From the NCBI RefSeq assembly GCF_963675165.1, contig NC_087381.1, forward strand, positions 2,914,001 to 2,978,000: 64,000 nt of DNA, written 5' to 3'. This DNA is from Halichondria panicea (Eukaryota; Porifera; Demospongiae; Suberitida; Halichondriidae). The notes below the pieces were generated by a model. The model ran no database searches, was not told the DNA's origin, and saw nothing but the letters and a program-made list of their open reading frames with translations. Every line of letters begins with the position of its first letter. Within the stretch, counting starts at the first letter, position 1. The translations under genes were made by a program, and so were the position numbers. Shown one piece after another: positions 37,131 through 48,200 of the stretch.

Positions 37131-40100
37131 CGCTCTTTATATAATTACTCACAAAGCTTTGAACATCTGGATTGGCCCCTTTTTGAAGAAGAATTTGCAC
37201 ACACTCCAAGTTTCCTAGTCCGGCTGCAACGTGTAGTGCTGTGAAATCGTCCTGGTGTGGTATAAAATGTGATTGTTATGATCTACAAAAACTGCTCATG
37301 CATGTACATGTATATAATGTACCTTCATCAACGAGTCAACTTGTATGCCAGGTTCTTTCAATAACAGCTTTAGCGCTTCAGTGTGGCCATATATTGCAGC
37401 ATTCTGAAAAGGCAACCTCCCTTTCTGCACAAAGTAGCAGACAACGTTGTACATGTACATAACAATTATTATAGCAAAAAGGCCGCATGTAGCTAGCTGT
37501 AAGTTCAAGCTTCTTAGCACTTTTATTTGACAATTAACCCGCATAATTTTTAAGGTACTAAATTCTCGCGAATTTCTCAAACAAATTTTACAATACCCCT
37601 GAAGTAAACCAATTTTCGAGGTCAATCCTCGAAAACCTCGAAAATAACTTGTGCTGTAAACGCAGCGCTATGGCATCCAGGTGACAAACAAACAAACCAA
37701 CGAATACTCGTGCCAGGCCACGTGCCTTGGGTAATGATGACTAACCTTGTCTTTGCTTTGCAGGTCACATTCAGCTATCATTTGAAAGGAAAGTTTAAGC
37801 TCCTTCAGCAGAAATTGAATCAAATCCAGGTTACCAGATTCAGCAGCAAAATGGATAGGTGCATTTCCATCGATGGCCTTCTCATTCACATCGAGTAGTT
37901 CGTGTTGTTGAATCTCAGACATCAAGTACTTTACTACATCGATGTTCCCACTTCTGCAGGCATTGTGTAGTGGAGAGCAATGATTGTTGTCCACACTCGT
38001 GGGATCGACCAGTTGACTGCCGACAAGGTACGTAACAATATGTAGATGTCCATTGAGCGCGGCAAAATGAAGTGGCGTTTTTTTGTTCGTGGATTCAGTT
38101 GCCGGATTGAATTTTCTGTCTTCAATAAAGTACCTAACAATATTGAGATGTCCATAAGCTGCTGCAGTGTGAAGTAGAAATTGACCTTGCTCAACAGAAT
38201 TGTTGCAGTATAGAACTTCAATCAGGAACCGAACTTGGGTTATTTCTCCATTAAATACGGCTGAATGAAGCTTGATTGGTGGTGGTACTTCATTCCATTT
38301 GGCATGAAGGTGTATGTATGCTGGGAAGGAGTTAATGACTGACAGCAAACTTGTCGCACGTAAAGCTATGTCGTTCAACTGCAGGAGAAAAATAATTATG
38401 ATCGACAAACATGGTGGCTGGCTGTAGGGTAAAATACCTGTGGATCTGCGTCGAGGTCAATTTCAAATTCGGTATGTACTGTCGATGAGGTTTGGCTAGG
38501 TAGACAATTGGATAACACAGTATTATATCCAGAATCAGAATGAGAACTCTTTGATTTCACAGCTATTGACTCATTGTCAAGTTCCACAGATGGCTGAGCA
38601 CTTTGATTGTCATCGTTGTCCGAGTCAGCATCTGAGAGTACGAGAACAGAACCCGTGCAGCTAGATTATAGTGCATGCATGTACACTCCATCAAGCACCT
38701 AGTATATATGTATATCTGTCAATGCTTCAAAAAAGTGTACGTAAAACTTACCACTATCTGTACTGTGAGAATTGTCATCCTAATTAAAAAAGAAAGACAG
38801 TAAGTACACCATACGATTGCACACACATGCATGCATCAATGATAACATTACATCACTGATCATATCCAGCTTTACATCTTAATGGTAAAATAGAGAAACT
38901 TATAATTATATACCTGTAGTTGGAAATGATAGTCCCCGCAGTCCAATTGGATTACCCCAAGATCTCTTATTTCTGCTTCTTGATTGGGTGTGAGTGGGAA
39001 GATGTCGGGAGGAATAAAAGAGGGTACCTCAAACACAAGTTGAACGCAGCCTTCATTAATTCCACGAAGTAATAACGCATTTGCTTCGACTTTGAGTATT
39101 TTTGCTAGATTTTCTTCAAATTGTTTCAAGTAGAGAAGCTCACATTTGTCGTAAGTAGAGTCGAGCTTCACGATCATCTTAGTGCTATCTTCTCTGTAGC
39201 CCGAACCAAACTTTTTCGGGTACTGAATCCTTCGTTTAGCATATTTTTCAAATTCTTTCACATAAGCTATTAAGTTATCCTGGTCCTCCTTACTTCCAAG
39301 ATGGTCAGTGAGATATTTAATCAAGCCATACGAAAAATATGAAACGTAGTCTCGGATAATATCCCATACATCGTAGAAATCGCTAGCTGCACGTAATTCT
39401 TCTCGCTTGTCTCGAAACAAACACTGGTTAGGGCCTTTAAATACTTTCTGGTAGCAGCTCACATCCATTAAACAAGACGTCAGCTTCTTCAAAACAATTC
39501 GAGTTTCCAAAGACTGCTGAAGTTGGAGCACAAACGTTGAGAAAGCTTTATCCATTTCTAGCGAGTCTAGTTCCCACTTGGCAGAGGAGGGTGTTTCTTG
39601 GGTATAACGTCTTGAAACACTGGAATCTGAGAATAGGGTACAAGAGTGAGACATCTAAATGTTTCTGACCCCCCAGTCTTGCAGTAATCTTGAGGGAGCT
39701 ACGTAAATGCCTGTTCACTAACTACTATGGTCAATAGGTTTTGCATGCAAGCAAAAAAAAGTTGTGACAGCGCTTTGTTTGCAGCTAATGCTAGCATTTA
39801 GTGTTCAAGAGACAGGGGGTATTATGAGACAGGGGGGGGACAGGGGGATATTATGAGACAGGGGGTATTATGAGACAGGGGGATATTATGAGACAGGGGG
39901 GTATTATGAGACAGGGGGGGCATTATGAGACAGGGGGATATTATGAGACAGGGGGGCATTATGAGACGGGGGTATTATGAGACACCATTGCAATTAACGC
40001 TAATTGGCTACTCTAACATATCTGATACTAAAATAATTATAGTGATTATTCTGTCCTATAAAAACTGTTACTCCTGTTTTAACAGGTAGTTAATTTTACT

Positions 40101-40730
40101 ACAAAACATAATTGATTCCGTCTCATAATACCTTCTTATACCCTACATGTATATATACAATAATTACGGTGATTGATAGTGTATAATGTGTAACTCTATA
40201 TTAAAAGAACTTCAACTCAGCGGCATGTGAGAAACAAAATCTCGATCTCAATACTAGACTGACCGTCAGGTGAGTTAGATGCTCCTTGAATACTAGACTG
40301 TGTTGGAAGTGAGGTGATGATATCCTCCTGTCAAAGAAGGAGTGGTGGTGTCATTAGGCAACGTAAACCATGAGGTAAGGCTAAGCATCACTGAAGCACC
40401 GGTATAATTGTTATAGAGTGTACACACAAGGTCACCTTCAAGTACTGACAGATTTGATCGGCAATCTCTTCCTTCCTTAACTTTACCAACATCTCCAGAA
40501 GGGTCATGAATGTCACTTGTTCAGGATTCTTTCCTTTCCAGAGTTTCAAGCACTTAATCATGGATAATTGATTAGCTTCTGCACCTTTGACATCGGTTTG
40601 TTCACCAGGGGTTAATTCCATCACATCGACATAGAAACCAACATTATCAAAAAAGGCAGCCAAATATGGTATGTGCGTTTGTTGAATTTGACAGTCGACT
40701 TGAGAAGGACTGAGTTGATATTTGTCCAAT
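34757..40730 (-). CDS. Gene B: death domain, X domain, ~18 ankyrin repeats (5' end lost at gap)
   Basis: Exons on minus: 40730(gap)-40436, 40327-40264, 39626-38914, 38779-38752, 38634-38438, 38378-37746, 37424-37323, 37251-37153, 36823-36725, 36461-36267, 36194-35997, 35772-35575, 35515-35318, 35118-34918, 34861-34757 (TAG). The first visible residues are DKYQLSPSQVDCQIQQ of death domain 2, directly at the N run, so the 2A leader and death domain 1 are not visible. Domain X runs from about DSLEMDKAFS to the end of exon 39626-38914. After a Ser/Asp-rich linker come five ankyrin repeats in one exon, three single-repeat exons and five double-repeat exons, then the hydrophobic tail ending FNRN. 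It is close to C in death and X domains and to D in the ankyrin part. Confidence 0.82.
39809..39984. repeat. G-rich minisatellite, ~17-18 bp unit
   Basis: About ten units of GAGACAGGGGG(G)TATTAT with the G run varying from four to seven and some TATT/CATT exchange. It lies in the gene B intron between linker exon 40264 and X exon 39626. Regular G runs on the + strand could form G-quadruplexes. The nearby TCTCATAATACC (40122) is the inverse of the unit. Confidence 0.92.
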
Positions 40731-40930
40731 NNNNNNNNNNNNNNNNNNNNNNNNNNNNNNNNNNNNNNNNNNNNNNNNNNNNNNNNNNNNNNNNNNNNNN
40801 NNNNNNNNNNNNNNNNNNNNNNNNNNNNNNNNNNNNNNNNNNNNNNNNNNNNNNNNNNNNNNNNNNNNNNNNNNNNNNNNNNNNNNNNNNNNNNNNNNNN
40901 NNNNNNNNNNNNNNNNNNNNNNNNNNNNNN
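40731..40930. other. Assembly gap, 200 N
   Basis: Exactly 200 undetermined bases, probably a placeholder of unknown true size. It cuts gene B inside death-domain-2 exon. Paralogue near-identity in this exon (copies at 31316, 33295, 54548) is a likely cause. Confidence 0.98.
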
Positions 40931-40957
40931 GAATCTGCAGTAAACAAGTGGGAACTA

Positions 40958-41320
40958 ATCGGCTACAGCTAAAAATGATGCCAAAAGTTCAAAGTCCATA
41001 ATTAATGGCTGCTACAGGTGTAACTTTTTCAGCCTTATTTCTCATTTTTGCAGCTATACTAATAGCTATATATATAATTATAGTGCAGAGCTACCTATAC
41101 TGGGTAGAATAGCCAATAGATTTTGCTACACACGAGTCTGAAGAGACCTTTAAAGTAAGCAAAACTAGCTATAATGCAAACAAAGCTTTATTTTGCAAAT
41201 CCACAAATAGAAAACGTTACTTGCAGTTCATTCATTAATGAGAGCAGCTGTATATATATATATAGCAGCCTAGACATGCAGGCAGACAGACACACAAACC
41301 GTATATACCTCGCTTACGCA
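40958..41320 (+). repeat. Interspersed ~400-bp repeat, copy 2
   Basis: It shares AATTAATGGCTGC, AGCAAAACTAG, TTTTGCAAATCCAC, GGCAGACAGACACAC and CCTCGCTTACGCATGCG with copies at 10263 and 52440 in the same order. It starts right after the assembly gap. Confidence 0.65.
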
Positions 41321-41349
41321 TGCGTAATGCATATAAATATGTATGCTAG

Positions 41350-41761
41350 TATATGTGAACGCATCAAGTAAAAATTAGGAATTAGACACAATCTACTTTT
41401 ACTGTTTTTTTTTTTATAGAACCATTTTTTAACATCTAAAGAAGGTGTATACCCATTTTGGAACAAATCAATTGAGTACTTGTCATACAGAATTCAGTTA
41501 GAAGCATACAAGTAAAATAATAGACAATTGCACTAACACTCTATTTAACCCCTAATTGATATGACCTTTGACCTTATCAATTTAATTATAATTAACATGT
41601 AACAATTATGTAGGAAGTGGTAAAAATGGTTTCCCAAAAAATTCCAAGAAGCCATCCTGCTTACAAACCATGTACTGCAATGTGTTGAACTTTTAAAGCT
41701 TCATATTTCAAAACCGGAAATGTGTCTAATTCCTAATTTTTACTTGATGCATTCACATATA
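41350..41761. mobile_element. MITE with ~45-bp terminal inverted repeats
   Basis: TATATGTGAACGCATCAAGT at 41350 followed by AAAAATTAGGAATTAGACAC is mirrored by GTGTCTAATTCCTAATTTTT and ACTTGATGCATTCACATATA ending at 41761, with one mismatch. It has no coding capacity. It lies downstream of gene C. Confidence 0.85.
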
Positions 41762-42245
41762 CCTATAAATTGGGTGAATTGAAGTGTACAAACAAAATTA
41801 ATGCAAAAACAATGTAAAAAAATGGGGCCAAGTATAGGGTAGGCTATAAGCCGCGCTCACAACACAAAAAAGGACACAAATATACATAGGAGTGTTTATT
41901 TTATAGCTGATATTGGCATGGTTTGAGTGAGGTCCAGCCGCATTACTCTTCTCTTCTAATCAAGTGTTCATGCAGGCTTATTGCAGGCATTTCATTGGAG
42001 AGAGTAAAAAGCCAATTAATCTCACAATAGACGATAAAATTTAGCACCAAACAATAGGCCGGTACGCCCTCAACTGATCCTTCATTTACAGTATTTTATA
42101 CATAATACAATGCCGGAGTACATTAAGGGGAGTAAGCAACTATATTATTATACTATTATACAACCTATAAGTAAGTTGAAGGAGAAGAGTAGTACTATAT
42201 AGCTGGACCTTACTCGAACCATGCCATGCAATAAATAACCACTAA
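41762..42245. other. Downstream of gene C, nothing identified
   Basis: No ankyrin terminal exon like those of A, B and D is found here, and no other gene or element is recognised. Confidence 0.4.
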
Positions 42246-45200
42246 TTAACCTATTATATGCAACTCTTGTTTGCATTCTTTTTCAATTGGTGTTTGAGCG
42301 GCCAACCTAATTATTCTTGCCCCCATTAATGTTTTTACACTTATTATAGTAATACAGTGTCTCACTTCATCTTTTAATTTGAGATCGGCTCCATTCTTTA
42401 GGAGAACACTGACACAGTCCGTCTGACCACCAATGGCAGCCAAATGCAGGGCTGTTCCATTTTTACCTTGTGCGTTGACATGAACATTTGCAGCAATCAA
42501 AAGTTCAACAATTTTGACGTGACCATCTCGAGCAGACATCATGAGAGTAGTGTATCCCATCTATATAGTGACGTTACAGTGTTAAAAAAAAAAAAACGTT
42601 AAAAACTATGTATAACAATGTATGTATTGAGTATCTGACTACCGTATAGCGGGTAATCTTTGTGGGATAAAAATTTCGTTTAGTCTCGTTGCCTGCACTA
42701 CATTCCTACATTCCGGTAAGCCACGCCTACGTTAAAATTTCGTGGAGGTCAGCTTGCCCACGAAAATAACGAGTATTTAACCCCACGAAAATGACCCGCT
42801 ATATGGTATAGTAACTATAATTATGTTCGTATATACAGTGATGCAACAACAAATTATGTTTTTACTATGATTGTAGTCTTACATTGTCCGTTGAATTTGG
42901 GGATGCTCCATTCTTGAGGAGAGTACTAACACACTCCAATTGTCCTTTGAGAGCAGCCTTGTAGAGAGCTGTATGGCCATACTGATTGCGAGCTTTGATC
43001 TGAGCCCTGGCAGAGATAAGTTGCATCACAACTTCAGGATGACCTTTTTGAGCAGCAGACATTAGAGCAGTGAATCCAAGCTATACAAAAATAATGCATG
43101 CGTCACAGAAAAATGTATTGCCGTACTCTATTACAGAGATTGCAGCTACCCTATGTAAGTGCATGTTACGCAGCAGCTCTATAGGTACATGGTGGGAATA
43201 GGGTGTTCGATTTACCAGTATCAAATTCACGCCTGCATCTAGGGGAAATTATACTCCACATTAATTGAGAAGTACGTAAGTCTACTCAGGGCTTAGCAAT
43301 TAATGAATCCAATTGTCAGTATACAACAATGGTAAAAGCTATAGGTATAAAAATTCTAGTCAATCAAGCTGAGTGCATGTGATTCATGTACACATAATTA
43401 TACAGACATCAAAACTTCATACCGTATAGCGGGTTATTTTTATGGGGTAAAAATTCGTTATTTTCGTGGTCAAGCTGACCTCCACGAAATTTTAACGTAG
43501 GCATGGCTTACTGTAACGTATGAATGCAGTGCAGGCAACGAGACTAAACGAAATTTATATATATATACTCACGGAAATCACCGTTTTAGAATTTTTTACC
43601 CCACGACAATTACTCGCTATACGGTATAATTATATACAGTGGAAACAAAAAAGCTACACAACATTTTGCGCAGATGGTACAGAGAATGAGTTCTACATGT
43701 AGCTCAGGAGTGCGCGTGGCCGATTACCGTATAGCGGGTATATTTCGAGGGTATTAATGTTCGCGGTTTTCGCCTGTACCGCGAAAATTTATACCCACGA
43801 AAATTTATGAATAGTAGGCGTGTTCAGTATTATAGATTCGAGGCTAATGGTGTGGAGGTACAGCTGCATGTTGATGTGCGCATGCGCCAAAAGGCTGGAA
43901 CTCAGACCACGAAAATAAAATCCGCGAAAATTTATACCCTCGAAATATACCCGCTATACGGTATTCGTTTGGATCAACCCTTCGTGCCTATTTTAACGCT
44001 TTCCATCAAGTTTTTTTAAAATATAAAACCCCATACACCGCTATAATAATGCAAGGCTGTATCAAGCGGTCAGGTTTGGCCTGACCACTTTTTGTAGCCG
44101 AGTAGGTAATGGTTGTCATTCTTGAAAATTGCATGATCGTTTCCTGGTATAATGGTCGTCAATAATTGTTACTGATAATGCCGCATGCTGATTAATGAGG
44201 AAAGTGATGACCTTTTTTTTAGGTAAAATTCACTGCTGTATCCAAAAGTTTCAATAGCAGAAAAAAAAGACCTTTAATTGTAAGTTGGCCTGACCACTTT
44301 AAACTTGCTTGCTACACCCCTGTAATGTATGTAAGTAATCAATAATGACCGGCACCTTTTCAATGAAGTGCATGGTTGTAGAATAACTTCTTTTTTTTGA
44401 GTGCAAATGACATGCACTACATTATAATTATGCAAATCTGTAATCGGAGAATTTTGTCAAGACTTACTTTGGTCGTTGCATTGACCCGAGCCCCATTCCT
44501 TATGAGAGCATCGACACACTTTGTTTGTCCTATTCCAGCAGCCAGCATAAGAGGGGTTGAATCTTTTAGAGAACGACCTTCAATGTCAGCTTTAGCAGCA
44601 ATCAGTAGCTCCACAACTCTAGCATGGCCCTCAAGACAAGCAACCATAAGAGGAGTGAATCCAGAATACTGCACACACAAAAATGGATATCATGTGATAA
44701 CGTAAGTTATAGAATAGCTACTGGCCTTTGAATGGATACAAATTGCTCTATATATCGTATAGAGCGCGATATTTTCATGGCACTTAAGTTTCGTGGAATG
44801 ACCTCTAAAAGCATTTACGTAGTTGAATAAATTGTGTGAGTTGACTGCTTACAGAAATACTAAGAATCTTCTGATCCTATGAAGATCCCATCACAAAACT
44901 TATACAAGGTGACTGGGAAATAGTACCTAAAGACTTAGTTTGGTAAAAAAAGGGTACCATTTTTGAGTAATGCTTAACAATAATGACTTTTGACCCTTTA
45001 ACGAGTACCCACCCCCTTTAAGCACGTCACCTGAAAGGCCATATATCATAAGGAGTACGGTGTACAGTTTTTATCTGTCATGGCAGAAGTTATGCTCTAA
45101 GAAGCGTAGGTGCATGCATGGGTCACCTAATTTTGGTGAATTTTCAAGGGCTCAGAACTAAAAAGCCATACGACATATGTTGTTAAAATTGGGTGTGGTT

Positions 45201-48200
45201 ATATGGTAAGGTATGTATATGCCAAGTTTCGTTAAAATCGGAGGGGGTGCTCAATTTTTTTGTGTTGAGTTGACATGGAATGTCCTAAGTAGAAGCTAAT
45301 AGAAGCTATACAGCTGCAAAGACACGCACACACAGAGCTTTATACTGTATTCTTCGTGTGACTATATATACGCCTCGATGCATAATAATACTCACATGAA
45401 CATTTGGATTCGCCCCTTTCTGAAGAAAAAGTTGTACACACTCCAAGTGCCCTTGTACGACTGCCAAGTATAGAGATGTGAGATTGTCCTGTATATAATT
45501 ATAATAGTCGTGTACAATACACGTACGTGTGGAGTGATTGAATTACCCTACATGTATGTACGATATCTCACTATGTACCTTCATCAACGAGTCCACTTGT
45601 ACGCCAGGTTCCTTCAATAACAGTTTTAGAGCTTCAGTGTGGCCATATATTGCAGCATTCTGAAAAGGCAACCTTCCTTTCTGCAAAGTAAATAAATATA
45701 TTATTATTAGGAGCAATAAGCCACCAATAAAACAAAATGTTAGTTGCACTTTCCACGGTGCGATGATGACTAACCTCGTCTTTGCTTTGCAGGTCACACT
45801 CAGCTCTCACTTGAAAGGAATGTTTAAGCTCCTTCAGCAGAAATCGTATCAAACTCGGGTTACCACTTCCAGCAGCAAAATGGATAGGTGTAATTCCATC
45901 GATGGATTTCTCATTCACATCGAGTAATTGGTGCTGTTGAATCTCAGATATCAAGTACTTTACTACATCAATGTTCCCACTTCTGCAGGCATTGTGTAGT
46001 GGAGAGCAATCATTGTTATCCAGACAACTACTTGTAGGATCCACTTGCTGAGTACCGACAAGGTACTTAACGATGTGTAGATGTCCATTAAGAGCAGCTA
46101 GATGAAGTGGTGTTTCTTTGTTCATGGATTCAGTTGCTGCATTGATTTTCTTATCTTCGATGAAGTACCTAACAAAGTTAAGATCTCCACAAGCTGCTGC
46201 AGTGTGAAGTAGAGAATGACCTTGCTGATTACAAGAATCAGAGTCGCAGTGTAGAACTTCAATCAGGAACCGTACTTGGGTCATTTCTCCATTGAACACG
46301 GCTGAATGAATCTTGAGAGGTAGTACTTCATTCCATTTGGCATAAAACTGTATGGACAAGTTTACTGGGAACGAGTTAATTCCAGACAGCAAACTTGTCA
46401 GACGCGTAGCTATGTCGTTAACCTGCAAAAAAGGCATAACTTATGATCAACTGACATGCATGGTGACTGTATAAAGTAAAATACCTCTGGGTCTGTGTCG
46501 AAGTCAATTTCAAGTCCGGTATGTACTGCTGATGAGGTTTGATTAGATGGCACAGTATTGTATCCAGAGTCAGAATTCGAACTGCTTGATTTCACGGCTA
46601 TTGACTCATTGTCGAATATCACAGATGGCTGATTGCTTTGATTGTCATCATTGTCCGAGTCAGCATCTGAGAGTATGCATGAGAACAGAAATCGCATGAG
46701 TTATATAGTGTTCTTATCATGCAAGCAGCTATATAATTTAGGGTTACTATTATAGACGGGTAGTAATTTTAGCGTTTCAGATTAATTTTTCTCAGTTTTT
46801 AAAGGATTTGAAACAAATTCGTTAGCTGCATGCACAATATTTTGTCAATAAGTATGACTGGTTTAAGGTTGAATGGAAACTTTGGAGGGCTAGCTTGCTT
46901 AGTTAGCATACTCTCAAAAGTAAATTTTCATGAAAAAGAAAAGAAAAAAGTTTTAATGAGATTCATAATAAATTAATGAGTTATTAGCATGGACACAATT
47001 TAGCGTAAATTACAAATTCGCTAAAATACGCTAAAATTAGTACCCATTTGTAATACCGTAAAGTCCGAAATTTTCATGGCACTTATATTTCGTGGAATGG
47101 CACAATGTTCGTAGAATGACTGCTTACCGGAAGCCACGCCTTTAATCTTTGCACGTTATAGCAGATAATTCTAATTAAAGAGCAATTTTCGTGGACTTAA
47201 GTTTCGTGTAGCATTGCTAACCCAAGAAATCAGCGAAAATTAAGTCCATCGAAAATTTCGCGCTATACGGTAGTAACACTATATGGTAATAGTTTTATAT
47301 GTAAAATTAATGCTTTAGAAAACTTACGTACCACTATCTGAACCTTGAGAATTGGCATCCTACATGTTAGAAAGATAATAATTATGCATTAAATGTCAGT
47401 GATCGTCAAAATTATCTTTATGGGTACACCCATGCATTACCGTACATTCGTAAAATACGCCCATGTTGAATATACGTCTGCCCCCTCTTTTGCTACAAAG
47501 TTCTTTTGCACGAGGATATTTTGACTATCCTTGTGCCTAAAATTCTTACAGAAAATGGTGGGTGTATTTTCACGAGGGTACAGTAAGGATAACTTTACAG
47601 TACTCATCATTCAGATACGTATCTCAATAGTACATCGGACAGATATATTTACCTGTACTTCGAAATGATAGTCCCCGCAGTCCAATTGGATTACCCCAAG
47701 ATCTCTTATTTCTGCTTCTTGATTGGGTGTGAGTGGGAAGATGTCGGGAGGAATGAAAGAGGGTACCTCGAACACAAGTTGAACGCAGCCTTCATTAATT
47801 CCACAAAGTATTAATATTTTTACATCAACTTCAAGTATTTTTGCTAGATTTTCTTCAAATTGTTTCAAGTAGAGAAGCTCACATTTGTCATAAGTAGAGT
47901 CAAGCTTCACAATCATCTTAGTACTATCATCTCTGGAACCACAATCAAACTTCGTCGGGTACTGAACCCTTCGTTTCGCATACTCTTTAAACTCTTTAAC
48001 ATAGACTAAAAAGTTGTCCTTGTCTTCATCACTTCCAAGATGGTCAGTGAGATGCTCAATCAATCCATACGAAAAATATGAAAAATAGCCACGGATAACA
48101 TCCCATACATCATAGATATCGCTCGCCTTTTGTAGATCCTCTCGTTTCTCCCAAAACAAACACTGGTTAGGGCTTTTGAACACTTGCTTGTAGCAGCTCA

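Noticed and set aside
39809-39984. CRISPR-like array
   Set aside because: Unit is only 17-18 bases with no unique spacers, in a eukaryotic intron; it is a minisatellite.
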